A DNA stretch of 64,000 nucleotides from assembly GCA_038503075.1 (NCBI GenBank), contig JBCAML010000007.1, forward strand, positions 1,426,001-1,490,000, read 5' to 3'. Within the stretch, counting starts at the first letter, position 1, and the number at the start of each line of letters is the position of its first letter. Shown piece after piece: positions 47,775 through 60,401 of this stretch. The position numbers and the translations under genes are program-made. Below the pieces are notes generated by a model, which was given only the letters and a program-made list of their open reading frames with translations, had not been told where the DNA came from and ran no database searches. Origin of the DNA: Gyromitra esculenta. Its lineage: Eukaryota; Ascomycota; Pezizomycetes; Pezizales; Discinaceae.

Positions 47775-48886
47775 CACAAGTGCAATATGCCACTGATTCA
47801 ATTCTTTAGTCAACCATACAGTCAGTTTTCCATTCATCCATTGAACCGGCTATACGCCCAATCACCAATACACCTGGCAAGATATTTGCTCATAATTCGC
47901 CGTCTGAGTTAAAGTGGCATCAAAATTAGGGGCTCAATGGAATTTATGAAGAAATGTATGAAATATTATGGTCCAAAGATAAAGACGATATTTAATGTTT
48001 CGTGGTTTCCATGTGCCGAACAACTATAGCTACATGTATACATATATCTGCATGATTCATGGAGACAGTTGTCCCTCTTTCGCGTGCATGAATAGGTCCT
48101 TTATAGCTTCGAATGCACGAAAACATCCCTAAGGCTCTCTCACTTCTACTTTAGGTAATTACTAAGTAAATACATGCACCTGCGCTACCGGCCCTAAAAC
48201 AGGTCGCGTGGCGGGATATGTAGCTGGTTTGAGAAAGAAAGCTTCGCGAGATCCATTCTGAGGCTGATACCATCAAAATGCTTCACTCTACACATCTATG
48301 CTATGTATGTTTATTGGCGGAGTCACCAGGAAATCATTGTCACTCCACCTCCCAAATGGAGTTTTTGTGTCAACCGTGACATCTTGGCACCCCTAAGATT
48401 TCTTGGCCTGATACTCCACATAGCTACAATTTCCGACGGGATGGGAAGCTAAGGTACTAATATTGGTTTAATGGGGAAACCACCAACCTGGAAAAAGAAG
48501 GAGCTGCCGGGTAAGCAACGGCAAGCTTGCCTGAGCAGTAAAAAATCTATCAAACAGCTTTTAGGATTTGCGCAACATTACCGCTTCGGAACGTTCCCCG
48601 AACATTTCCGCAACTTCATACCGATAGTTTCGGCTGCAAATGCTTCTCAAGAGCCACCAAGTGTTTTTAACTACCCAAACCAGTCGTAATGCATCCATAG
48701 CGATTTTCAAGATTCGATCAGACATCCGCACCTCGGGTTCTCCAACGATGCAGTTATGTACCCCGCAATTATAGAAAAGTTTACCCTTTCGACAGCTTGC
48801 CATATTCCTCTTTACTTTGCATCATCTCGTTTCCCCAATTTTCTCGCGTATTTTCCGTGCCCGTGGCTCACGGAAGGTCTGCGATC
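47775..48886. other. Intergenic, no supported gene
   Basis: Short ORFs near 48471-48803 overlap on opposite strands and show no motifs. The 3' part should contain the transporter promoter. Confidence 0.5.
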
Positions 48887-51261
48887 ATGAGCAACTTAAC
48901 TATTGAAGGAGCGCAGAATCCCTCTCGGACTCCTGAAATCGATCCTAGGTTCAGTGACAGCAAAATTCGCGAAATTTCTATCCATGAGAACATCCATTCC
49001 GCTAACAGATCTAGTCCAACTTCTGATCTCCAGGATGAAACATCTTCGGATACCGCCGAGACACCAACGGTTTGGATGTGGGTTTTGACATTCGTTGCTG
49101 GTATTAGTGGTGTAAGTTACATGTAACTGCCACTATTGATGATATAGGATTCAGATACTAACATCAAGATGTGGAATTAGCTACTTTTTGGATATGACAC
49201 GGGGTATGGCTACCTAGCCTTTTCCTAAAAATTTCACTCCCCAAGCTAACATTAATTGGAATTCCGTCTCAAGAGTGATTTCTGGCGCCCTAGTAGTAAT
49301 CGGCGGAGATCTTGGTCCTACTGAGCTCTCAAGTCAACAAAAGGAGTTCATCACAGCTGCAACTTCACTTGGCGCTCTCCTTGCTGGCATAATATCTGGA
49401 GCACTAGCGGATCAGATCGGGAGGAAATGGGTAGTCGCTATAGCTGATCTTATTTTCATAGTCGGAGCTGTGATCCAGGCTGTTTCCGGGACTGTGTGGG
49501 TAATGGTTGTTGGGTGAGAAACATGTTTCTACTCCATTGCTCAACCAGGATTCTGACTTCTTTGAGGATTAAGACGTTTTATCATCGGTATAGGCGTCGG
49601 ATTAGCAAGCTTGATAGTACCATTGTATCTTGCTGAGTTATCGCCGGTAAGTGCAGAAGAATCCATATGACTTCCAAATCATTTCGATGGCCTCTTTTTA
49701 AAATTTCACCTAATCACGTATAAAGGCTAGATACCGCGGGCGAATGATAATCATCAATGTCCTCTTCATCACTTTCGGCCAAGTCGTTGCATACGCTATT
49801 GGCGCAGGCCTCACTCATGTATCGAAAGGATGGCGGTAAGATCTATGACAGTATGTGCTTACGCTGGCAATGATATACTAATCTGCCTTTTCCACAGTAT
49901 CATGGTTGGAATTGGCGCCGTTCCTGCCGCCGTCCAATTTGTGATGTTATACTGGATTCCTGAGAGTCCCCGTTACTGCAAGCATAGCCCATCAATCACG
50001 AATCTGGTATTCATAGCTGATGCATATCTGATCGATAAAAGTGATCCGAAAAGGTCGCGTAGACCGCGCCCGCATCATCTTGTCTCAAATATACAAAGGT
50101 GCCTCCGAAAGAGATATCGAGGAGAAAGTAATTTACATCAAAGACTTCACCGAAGACCGGAGACCTGGGACAAAGTTACAAAAGTTTCGAAGCGATTTCA
50201 AGAGTCTATATATAGTACCTTCTAACCTAAGGGCGTTGATAATTGCTTGCGGTTTGCAAGGCATACAGGTAATATTACCATCCTCTTTCTTGTCTTTCTA
50301 ATATAGTCAGGGTTTTACGTTGATCGCTTATACTTTTTTAAATCCCCGTAGCAATTCTCGGGTTTCAACTCTTTGATGTATTTGTGCGTTAAAAGCCAAG
50401 AACCGCACTCACCCAGTGCTACTTCTCACAAGGAAAAACCGCTAACCTCATCTTCGCGGTAGCTCAGCAACAATCTTCAAAAGCGTCGGCTTTGAAGATC
50501 CCACGGCTGTTAGTATAATAGTCGCGGGTACCAATTTTGCCATGACGGTATCAATCACCTTACCCACTTTTCTAATAAGGCACTCTCTAAGCTAATTTTA
50601 CCTATCTCACAGTGTGTTACTTTCTGCATTGTTGACAGAATTGGCCGAAGAAAGATCCTCATTGGTACTCTCTGGGGTTGTGCGGCAGGTGCTAATTCCC
50701 CCTTGTTAAAATTCGATCACGAAAAGCCACTAATCCGATGTCAACCATCTATCAAAAGGCCTCACAATCTGCGCCATAGCATTTCATTATCTCTCACGCA
50801 ACGCCGCTGGTGATGTCGAAACCACCGGCTCAAATCGCTGGGCCATCCTAATTTTAGTTAGCCAAATTATCTACGTGATGTTTTATGCCCTTGGGATCGG
50901 AAACATTGCTTGGGTTGGCCAAAGCGAAGTCTTCCCCTACAACGTTAGAGGCTTCGGAACCGGCATGGCTACAGCAACCAACTGGGCAGCCAATCTAATC
51001 CTTGGGTCGACCTTCCTGACTATGATGGACAGAATGACACCCAGCGGGGCTTTTGGTTTCTATGCATGCCTTTGCTTCGCTGGGTGGATTTTCGTAATTT
51101 TCTTGTATCCGGATTTGAGCGGGTTCACGCTAGAAGAGGTTGCCGACATCCTGAGCCAAAGTTTTGGTATCAGGGAAAGCAAGAGGAGGCGGAAGGCTTT
51201 AAAGCAATTAGGACAAGATGAGTTAAGAAGGCGGGAGGAGGCTTTGAGAGAGAAGGCGTAA
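48887..51261 (+). CDS. MFS sugar transporter, myo-inositol transporter (ITR) type
   Basis: Eleven exons keep frame: 48887-49111, 49181-49203, 49274-49513, 49574-49646, 49726-49835, 49898-49977, 50042-50268, 50352-50383, 50463-50547, 50613-50688 and 50759-51261, giving 557 residues. After a hydrophilic N-terminal tail of about 65 residues come sugar-porter signatures: [79 protein letters not shown] and [12 protein letters not shown]. Twelve membrane segments are expected. The set resembles yeast Itr1/Itr2 and fungal myo-inositol/H+ symporters more than glucose carriers. Exons of 23 and 32 nt and one GC/AG intron (49978-50041) make automatic prediction error-prone. The long charged C-terminal tail may be regulatory. 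The substrate is inferred from family resemblance. Confidence 0.92.
49978..50041 (+). other. Non-canonical GC-AG intron
   Basis: This intron of the transporter gene starts GCAAGC and ends AAAAG. Splicing here is required to rebuild SPRYLIRKGR, conserved in the family, and to keep frame. No GT donor at this point would do so. Confidence 0.85.
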
Positions 51262-52322
51262 TGATATTTAAGGCGGCCAGGAGGATAATGCAGCATGGGA
51301 TAAGAAATAGGACGAGTCGTTACGTTTTTGAACAGGATGATTAATCTGTTGTGGATGAGGGTTGCAGATGAAATTAGTAATCAATAACCTCGAGTGTTTG
51401 GCATGGGATTAAGCAGGTATATATTCGGCGTTTTCAGTACTGAGCATATACATACACCCACGTACATGAACCATGTGTATCTATCAGTACTACATACATG
51501 TATATAACTTCCTAGTATTTTAATAATTTTCGCCAACTCCAAACCCAAATAATTCACACTGAAAAGGAAGCGCAAGGTATCTCAACTACGCATATATACC
51601 ATAGGGACATCAGATCCGGACCTTAGCAATTTGCGAGTAAACATACGTGTAATTTTAACTATCGCTGTAAATCCAACTACGAAGGGAAGAACCACACTAT
51701 CGCCCCAAGTAATTATAATACTAATCACGAGACCAAGGGCTCCGAGCTTTGACTAAACGCTTGAGAGTTCTTATCACAAAGCAAATATGACCTACATTTT
51801 GCTAAAACCTAAAGTTGACTAACGCAGGGTCTTTTGCTCCTCCCTGAGGCTTCAACACGGTCATCCAACAAGAAATACACAATGTTATGCATGCGAGGGA
51901 CCTATACACTCAGCACCATAACCGCTCGCCAAATTTCGGCAACACCATAATCAGCATAACTCCGATATTTTGTTCTTAAATCTGGATATCATAGCCCTTT
52001 GTTCCGTGTAATTGGTTAACAGCAATCCTAATTAGCAAACTCATCCTAGCCAAGATGAGTAGAACCAAATCTACAACCCAAAACCGAACCATGCTGGATC
52101 ACTCGTGAAAGTTGGGGTTTGCAAATTTATGTGCCAAGGCCACGGAAGAAATATTGGCGACTATGACGACAACTTTACGCACATAAACCACTATAGATAA
52201 ATATTCGATATTTTGTTCCAGACAAAAATTAGAGATAGCGCAAGGCCAATTTTATACTCGAAACAACGAACAAGATCCACGCACAAGAGTTAGTCAATAG
52301 CTACAGCATAATATCTACCAAC
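51262..52322. other. Intergenic between transporter and dehydratase-like gene
   Basis: About 1 kb, AT-rich, without a supported ORF. Both neighbours are on the plus strand. I see no shared regulatory element that I can name. Confidence 0.5.
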
Positions 52323-53417
52323 ATGTCCAAACCCGATTTATCCTCAATAAAGCTATCGTATGCTACACCCTCCCTTGGGATGCACCCAACACACACACTT
52401 CCTCTCAAACCCTCGGCCATTGCAACAGCCGGCTTTCAGGGCTGTGAGCTGGGTTTCGATGATCTTCTCTCCTTCGCAAAACAGCTCCTAAAACACTCTG
52501 ATCTTAAAGCCGACGAATACGAAGATATATGTGTCGCGGCTGCAGAGATTAAAAACCTCTGCTCCGAATTGAAACTTGCAATACTGGTTCTCCAGCCCTT
52601 TTCTAGCTTCGAGGGGTACCCTCAAGGATCGGAGAGACGGAAGGCTGCTTTTGATAAAGCAAAAGGATGGATGAGAATTATGGATGCTCTAGGATGCAGC
52701 ATGCTTCAAGTGCGTTATATATCCTTTTGACAAATAAACATGGCCATATGACCGATTCCGAATGCTAAACATGAATTCGAGGTTGGTTCTACCGATGACC
52801 CGGACACCTCCTCCTCCTTTACAGAAATCGCTCGAGACCTAGCTGCCTTAGCTGACCTCTATGCCCCTCGTAAAATCGCTTACGAGAATTGGGCATGGGG
52901 TTCTCATGTAAGCACATGGAGCCACATCAACGAGATTATCACGCTCGCAGACCGCCCAAATCTCGGTCTTTGCCTCGACACATTTCAGACTGCAGGATTA
53001 GAATGGGCGGATCCATGCTCTCCTTCCGGAAAGATTGAAAATGCCGATGAGAAATACCAAGCTTCTCTAGAGAAACTAGAGAAGGCAATAGATCCGGAGA
53101 AAATATTTTTTTTCCAGATCAGCGATGCGCTACGGATGGAGCCGCCACTTGATCGGGAAAATCGGGACATGCCTCCGAGAGCACGTTGGAGTCACTCATC
53201 TCGACCTGTCCCTTACAAAAATGGATACTTACCAGTACTACCAATGGTCGAAGCAGTCTTGAAAACAGGTTTTGCAGGTTGGTTTAGCGTAGAAGTGTTT
53301 TTGGAAGAGGAACGCTCGAAAGAGTGGAAGAGCGGGCTGTTGGAAGGCTGGGCTAAAGGAGTAATTAAATCTGCTAGAAGGTTACTGGAAGAAGCCAAGA
53401 AAAGGATTCAAACTTAA
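52323..53417 (+). CDS. 3-dehydroshikimate dehydratase-like TIM-barrel enzyme
   Basis: Two exons (52323-52709, 52782-53417) give 340 residues of the xylose-isomerase-like (AP endonuclease 2) TIM-barrel superfamily. Landmarks shared with fungal 3-dehydroshikimate dehydratases (qa-4/qutC type) are GFQGCELGFDDLL, LVLQPFSSFEG, YENWAWGSH, LCLDTFQTAG..WADP, FFQISDA, RWSHSSRP and GWFSVEVF. The acidic residues in YENW, CLDTF and VEVF are the expected metal ligands. In the quinate pathway the enzyme makes protocatechuate from 3-dehydroshikimate. No other quinate gene is visible nearby. It follows an inositol-type transporter, so a related sugar or inosose dehydratase/isomerase is an alternative. No signal peptide, so cytosolic. 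Confidence 0.85.
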
Positions 53418-55768
53418 ACTCTCTTCTCCTTCCCCCAATCTGTCAGATACATGAACGGAAATGCCCCGGCATTAATAGCAACATAAAGACTAGCTATAGC
53501 TCTAGCGATCATACAACATTATCGATACTCACTGGAAGAGTTCTAATATCCATAAAAACAGGCTTAGTGTATCTTACTCGCTATTCCATTATTCCATTAG
53601 TTTTTTGACCCTTGTTTGTAGGCGTCAATATATCAAAAGAACACAGAAACTGAAGGGAAAAAAAATTGTATAATTCTCATGAATTTAATCTTTATTCAGG
53701 TTTACCCCACCAATCGAAGCTTCTTCATTTGATAGCTACTGAAATCCAACTCCAAGACAAGCAAACATCGATCGCGATCAAAAGATAATATCACATCACG
53801 AGAGCTCACTCGCATGAATGCCAGCCTTCCCAAGAACCCAGACCTACACCAACAGAACCATCGAGAATATTTGAAGCACTCAAAGGCATATAGCTTGATC
53901 TCTCAAACACTGATATACGCCATGAAATCTCGGCGTAGCCATAATAAACTATTGTATATTACTGGTACTTGTTATTACACGTTGAATGTGCCCAATGAAA
54001 TAATAAATAAATAACGTTACTAAACATGCGCCATGCATAAGCGTATGCTACGCAGACATGGAGAGGCATGCTATTAAGTCGCCTTTCTATATATTCCAAG
54101 CCACAACTTAAACCCAGGATGAATGAAGTAGGAAAATTAATGAAGAAACTTGTTTTCCTGGAGCCGTGGTTCTTTTAGATCTACACAGGCTTCGGGGAAG
54201 CGCGTGCAGTGCCTTTGGGGTCCCTTGTACCTCCATCGAAACAACAAGCATGGCTCCAAGGACCTAGATCCCCAATGCTGGATAATATAGTCACCCGGGA
54301 CGCTCCAAGCGCCGCTATATATGGCATACCGAAAGTTCTAGAACATAATAAAATACAATACCAGTTGGCTGCTTGCTAATATGGTGAAGACAATTACTGT
54401 ACAATACATCCAGTTGGCAGAGATAGTCTCAAATTAAGATACCTCTGTTCTTGTTCTAACACGGATGCCTTGCTCACGTTCAATCTAGATCTCAGCCCTA
54501 TAAGCTAGTCGACTTTTGAATTATCTCCCTTGTCACAGGATATAAAGCCGTTGACGTCACGTAAAGCAAGCGTTTAACATCTCTCGAAACTGCGTTGGGT
54601 ATTTAACTAGCTAGCAAGCTAGTGTGCTGTAACTGTATGCTTAACTAAATACGAGTACAGCCAACCACAAATTTGGCCCATCAACGAGTGATTGTAAAGG
54701 TTTCGTTCGTAGGAAAATGCCACTAATACCAGTCAGGTTCTCCAGGAAATGGCTCCTAAAACTAGTCCCAAATCCCCAACAAGTATGGTATACGTAATAG
54801 GCCTAGCATGAATATCAAGCCGAGGATCCGTGGCCTCGCAGCTGATTCTTTTTCCCCAGTATTCGGGTAAACACACAAGCTATTATTTTTCTTTAATTCT
54901 GAAGATCCGGGCCGGTGTCGCAGTAATATATATATATATGTATGTGTGTATATGACAAATCGTTCTGGCAGACCCATGATCCACACAGTACTCCCGAGTC
55001 TTTGAACACATGATATCGTGATATCTACTTCCGATTTCCGAGATTAAAGCAAACAGCGGATAGAAAATCCTCGCTTGACGTATTTATTTACCAAAATCTA
55101 TTACGACGGCTAGCACTTGGATCCTATGTTGCATAATGGGGATCTTCGGAGACGTTCGCCGGAGATTTAACTCTCTGTTAAGCATCAGCCTAAAATTCCT
55201 GGTTGCACGAGGCGGCATACCCCAGCAACCCCATATATGGGGTACATGTAAGCATGACCCAAGCAAGCCAAATATCATACGGCGAAACCTATGAAGGGGT
55301 GTCAATATATATTGGTTCCATCAAGCTGTTACTTAAAGTTTAAACCCGTAATCCACGAGGAAGAAGCCTAGTCAAAGCGTCACTGCTCCCGACTGTCCGA
55401 AAGAGGACTAGTCGCCACAACCAGGAGGATCAACGGCCCGCGCCTACAAGACATTAATATACGAAGCCTATAACTCTGTACCTTAAGGGAAATCTACAAC
55501 CCAAATCTGAGCTAGCACATATGAAATCACTACGCATGCGAGGCGCCAGACCCTTGATCCCGTCGGTCCGGTTGATTTTATTTCCCCACAAACGTAAACG
55601 TTGTATCGAGTGACCAAATTTGATGACCTAGCTTCAGTAGGAATGTTAATTGACTCCTGAAAAATTTCCCCGTAAATATATTCCAGAAGCTATATAAGTT
55701 GATATTTCTCTTCCCTTTCACTGAGAGATACCAACCCTCCTAACACTCTCAACAAGCTTGACGACACG
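53418..55768. other. Intergenic, no supported gene
   Basis: Only short ORFs with no recognised motif are present. The last 100 nt form the AA9 promoter. Confidence 0.5.
55691..55697 (+). promoter_or_regulatory. TATA box of the AA9 gene
   Basis: TATATAA lies about 75 nt before the ATG at 55769 and is followed by a pyrimidine-rich leader. Position is right for a core promoter with a short 5' UTR. Confidence 0.6.
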
Positions 55769-57135
55769 ATGGTTTCTGCATCTCTCTTTTTGTCGAGTCT
55801 GGCGCTCTTGGCCTCCCAGGTCGCTGCCCATGGTGGTGTTGGAAAGTATATCATTGGCAGCACTACATATCCAGGGTAGGCAACTTCATCCCGTAGAACA
55901 AAGTGTCTTGGCTAAATACTAATACAATGGTTTATAGATGGCAACCTTACAACTCTGCGGATGGCCAATCAACTATCCAGAGACAGTACAGCAGCTTTGA
56001 TCCCATTCTCACGCCTGTCGGCACCAACATTAGGTGCAACAATGCTGGCCAAACTTCTCAGCTTACTGCACCTATCGCAGGTATGTTTCTAAAAATCCGC
56101 CGTTACCGCGCACACCATAAACTCCTCTAACTTAATTACAGCTGGGTCGACAATCACTGCGGTTTGGACTCAGGTGGGTTTCCAATATATCTCCTTATTC
56201 GATATCGCGCTCTTCCCCCAATTTGTTCTCAGAGTATCAGAACATAGAAGCCCTTATACCATGCTAACACGCCCATTTCTAGTGGACACACGCAGAGGGC
56301 CCAGTCACCGTATACCTGGCCAAGTGCCCAGGAAGCTGTTCCACCTTCGATGGAAGTGGTGCAGTCTGGTTCAAGATTGATCAGGCTGGCCTTTTGTCTG
56401 GCACAGTTAACAAAGGCTCATGGGGTCTTGGTGTTATTTTGAATACCTTGCAATGGACTACAACTATTCCAGCCAGCCTAGCTCCTGGAGAATACATCAT
56501 CAGGGTAAGGAATCTCAACCGTAACTAAGAGGCAACACGTACTAATACACACGCCGATCGTAGCACGAACTTTTGGCGCTTCATCAAGCGAACACACCGC
56601 AATTCTATCCAGAATGCGCCCAGATTACGGTTACTGGAAGTGGAACTGCTTCTCCTTCAGGCTCCTACCTCGCGAGTCTGCCTGGTGCTTTCAGCATGTC
56701 TGATCCTGGTGTTACTATTGACATCTATACCTCAACTGCTACTACCTACCAGGTTCCTGGCCCCCCAGTATGGCCTGGTGATGGCACTTCTCCTCCACCT
56801 GCCTCCTCTTCAGTTCCTGTTTCTGTCCCTTCTTCCTCAACAAAAGCCCCAGTATCGACCACCACCCCTACTACCTCCGCCCCCAGCGCAACTGGTGCTC
56901 CCGTCGCCAAGTATGGGCAATGGTAAATACACTATCTGATGATTCTTGCTTCCCCTTTTTACCTGCTTTGTCTAACACTCAAACTAGTGGTGGTATAGGC
57001 TACACGGGTTCTACCAACTGCACTGGTTCTGCCTGCACAAAAGTCAACGATTACTACTACCAGGTATATCCCTAAAATCGCAAACTACTTTATGACACAG
57101 ACCACAAACTAATACGAAATATTTAGTGCTTGTAA
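55769..57135 (+). CDS. AA9 lytic polysaccharide monooxygenase with CBM1
   Basis: Seven exons (55769-55875, 55938-56080, 56142-56173, 56283-56504, 56564-56922, 56988-57063, 57127-57135) give 315 residues. The signal peptide is residues 1-20 and cleavage exposes His21 (AA|HGGVG), the N-terminal half of the copper histidine brace. The second His is in TQWTHAEGPVTVYLA and the axial Tyr in QFYPECAQITV. A Pro/Ser/Thr linker leads to a fungal cellulose-binding module (YGQCGGIGYTGSTNC...YYQCL). The enzyme oxidatively cleaves cellulose or other beta-glucans outside the cell. The last exon is only nine bases (Cys, Leu, stop) and supplies the final CBM1 cysteine. No lesion is seen. Confidence 0.94.
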
Positions 57136-59015
57136 TGCCTTGGCCCTGGCTAGAATTAGTGGCGACGACGATTTGGGTCGCCTGGTTTCGCATGCATATG
57201 TATCATATTCAAAAATATCAACACGTAAAAAATACCAGATATCTTTAGATACATAGATTGCTTTCATACAGTCTGATTTTAGAAGCTTCGATGGTTTTGA
57301 AGAATCATAAATCAGGCCTAGGCCAATTGGTCCTCGCCCAGCTACCAGTTACAACCGAAAATATCTCACCACAACTCCATGCCTTAAGAGTGGAAGTATC
57401 GATACCGAATCTTCTAGAAAGAGCCGTGCCTCACATTCTACCAAACTTAGACCATCTTTCCGCGGAGATCACAGGATACTATGAATATTGAAACAGATAG
57501 TACTGGCGAATTATAGAATGGCACCCTCGATTATCAGACCAAGCACCAACTAAACCAAAACGTTTACATTACAAAAATTGAACACCACAATTACTTGTTC
57601 CACGTATAAGGCAGTATCTAAAAGCCCTCACAGGTTCCCGATAGAATTCGATCTCGGCTGTACCCATACAATCTGGATCCTATATCAGCCGTGCGCATAT
57701 GATCTGTCCAACACATCCCATGACCGCATAGGCTATCCATACCCAAGGAGTGGAGAACAAGCACAAATGATCTCATTTCTTGCTAGTAAAGTTTTATCTA
57801 CCTTTCAGGCGTTGAGGGAATATCGAAGTAACTGTTCAACCTGCATTACTAGATCTAAAACTTCAATGTGACCATCCATCCCGAACACGCAACCATAGCA
57901 GTCAGCCCTAGGCCTTGGAAAGCGGGTATCCGAAAGAGCTGTCTTATTTAGGTAATTATAGCCATGTACCATTGATACATGTATCTATAGCTATATATTT
58001 TCTCTAATAGGTAATTATGCGTAGCCACCCTTTTCTTTTTCTTTCTATCATGTATATAGGTCTCCTTGCTTAAGCTTACTTAAATTTACTCAGAATTGGC
58101 TACATATCGAGTCTTCTATCCGGCCAAAACCAATATGTATATGCAAAGAAAACCTTATTCACAAATTAGCTAAGTATATAATTGACTTGACTTCTGGTTA
58201 CGAAACCGTTTTCTTTTTTTCCGCGCGCACTATTACCAAACAGATAAAGATCAAGACTATAGGATATGTTTCTAGCAGCTACGAATCAGGGTGTATCTAA
58301 TAATAATACTAAGCTGACCGGGAAACAACCTCACCAGCTCATCAGTAACACAAACCAACCGCACACTAGCACTATCGGTACAACATCGACAGCCCCTATC
58401 GGTAAATTCTAATGTCTGATCATCTGCCACTTTCGCCCGTATACCTACGCAATGACGTAGGGGTACCTCGTAAACTTTAAGTATCGTAATCGGCCAAAGC
58501 ATTCTGGTGCAACCTCAACTTATTTTCAGCCCACATATGTCGAACATTCAACTATTCCGCCAAGCTTAGCGAGTGGGTCTTGGGCTAGGGAAGGAAACAT
58601 GCATGTAATTGGTGGCAAATCGACTGCTTCCTTTGCATGTGTGGAATAATGCGGGGAAGATCTACATGTACCGTATATCCGTATTACTACGACATGGGTT
58701 GGGTATCCAGTCACAAGCAAGCTATTTCCGGAAATTTTTTCTCACCACCAGAGATCAACGTTCCACTTCACGTAATACCATCGTGAAAAGCCCAGCGACT
58801 CAGCAGAATAGCAATTGAGTAACCTACAGTAGCGCAAAACCAGAAAATTATGCGCACGGATCATGCGATTGTATCAGACACGATGAAAACCTACATTGTA
58901 CACATGATCTCTGAATACGAGGACTTCACCAAATGGCTCCGATAGCGGATGTAGTTTGCCGGGCAGCTTCATCGGAAAACTGCAATTGAAAACGAAATCA
59001 TTGACTTTTTTGAAG

Positions 59016-59023
59016 TATATAAA
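59016..59023 (+). promoter_or_regulatory. TATA box of the CBM52-like gene
   Basis: TATATAAA about 170 nt upstream of the ATG at 59193. The intervening leader holds the decamer repeat. Confidence 0.55.
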
Positions 59024-59070
59024 GCTCTGGCCAAGGCCCTCGTTAACTTCACTACACTCAACAGCGAGCA

Positions 59071-59120
59071 TTCAGCATCCCTCAGCATCCCTCAGCATCC
59101 CTCAGCATCCCTCAGCATCC
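59071..59120 (+). repeat. Decamer tandem repeat in the 5' leader
   Basis: Five tandem copies of CTCAGCATCC (first copy begins TT) are followed by a partial copy. Two further copies of TTTCGCTTTCGAAACC-like sequence lie between this array and the ATG. Both are probably transcribed as 5' UTR of the gene at 59193. Confidence 0.85.
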
Positions 59121-59192
59121 CTCAGATTCTCAACAGTAACTTTCGCTTTCGAAACCTTTCGCTTTCGAAACCATTCGCTTTACACCATAAAA

Positions 59193-59714
59193 ATGCAGTT
59201 CTCTACTTTTATCATCGCCAGTATTGTCTTTGTTGTCTCTGCCATTGCTGGCCCCATCCTCACTGAACGCGATCTGTTCTGCGGATCTCAGCCATACAAT
59301 CCCTCTAAGGTAAGTCTAATTTACAAAATTAGATACGCTTAGAAGAATATTCTGACAACCGAAATCTACAGTATACTTGCTACTCGGCAAACGGAAACCT
59401 TCTTTGCCCCATCCAAGGAGGAGTCATCTATCAGCCGTGTGGTGTCGCCTGCTTCAACCCCGCAGAGTATGGTTGTAACAATGGACAACTCGTCCCTCTT
59501 GGGAAATGCAATGGTCAGGTTTACGATAAGAACTCGGTAGGTTCTTCCCTATCCATTGATAGCCACGCAAAACAGTACCTCATGCCAGAATTACCTCTAG
59601 TATGTGTGTGTGAACAACCACCTTTGCCCCACTGCGTTCCCGAACCTCTGCGGCATAGCCTGCTACTCCTTGAGCCAGTACCATTGCGTGAACAACCAAT
59701 TGGTTCAGAACTAG
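59193..59714 (+). CDS. Small secreted protein with two CBM52-like cysteine modules
   Basis: Three exons (59193-59309, 59372-59536, 59601-59714) give 131 residues. A signal peptide (MQFSTFIIASIVFVVSAIAG) is followed by two related modules: FCGSQPYNPSKYTCYSANG..LCP..CGVACFNPAEYGC and YVCVNNHLCP..LCGIACYSLSQYHC. The spacing C-x-Y-(D/N)-P-x-x-Y-x-C resembles CBM52 (carbohydrate-binding domain X), known from fungal septum beta-1,3-glucanases. No catalytic domain is attached. It could bind fungal or plant wall glucans, as a wall protein or effector, but function is not established. The stop codon lies in an 18-bp tandem duplication (GCTCAGAACTAGTTG-like), so the C-terminus could have been changed by it. 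Confidence 0.75.
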
Positions 59715-60401
59715 TTGGCTCAGAACTAGTTGGCCATGAGTTTCTACGGATGTTAGGATACAAGCTAGGAGGGATTAACATTTCATGATCATGAACACAT
59801 TGACCGAAATTTTGTTCCAAATTCATATTGACGCTCCTTATATCCGATAGGATACGTTCATTTTGTCTTTACTTTTTATGTATTCATTTACATACAATCA
59901 AACCAAATCAAATCAGGAGATTTTTGTCCCTTGCAGCATGTGAAAAATCTGATAGCTTGAACAAAATATTGAACCGGCCCATACCTCCATGCAAGGCCAG
60001 TACGAGCAAGATTTGGTCTATTAATAACAACACTATAACCAGTCTTATCAGTTAATCGTAGTGCAAGACATCAGCATGCATCGAGATCTAGAGAAACTCA
60101 ATCCGTAAGCCTATATTTTCTAAATATATATCCCCACGTGGACCCTACAGCGCTGCCAGTATATGCATATATATAAAAGGAAATTTCGAAACCACATCAC
60201 CGATCACGTTTGATATAGTGGGAGTCTCATACTCACTACGTTCTATCTCAATTAGTACCATCATGCTTTTTTTCTGTTTAACTCATTAGTTTTAACTGGC
60301 ACTCAATTGAACTACAACAACGCAAAATATATCTCCCTCGTTCTCCTCTCCCTCCATATCCCATCTCTAGCACCATTGTGACTATATGTAGCTATAATCT
60401 A
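59715..60401. other. Intergenic, no supported gene
   Basis: AT-rich sequence 3' of the CBM52-like gene. Nothing beyond short ORFs is visible. Confidence 0.5.

Larger units (their letters stand above)
57136..59192. other. Intergenic, no supported gene
   Basis: Short ORFs at 57258-57491 and 57578-57871 have no start context, splice partners or motifs. The region ends in the promoter and repeat-bearing leader of the CBM52-like gene. Confidence 0.5.

Noticed and set aside
48887..51261. Transporter as a pseudogene (apparent breaks around 49978 and 50384)
   Set aside because: Both apparent breaks are introns: a GC-AG intron and one with donor GTGCGT. All eleven exons then join in frame with conserved motifs restored.
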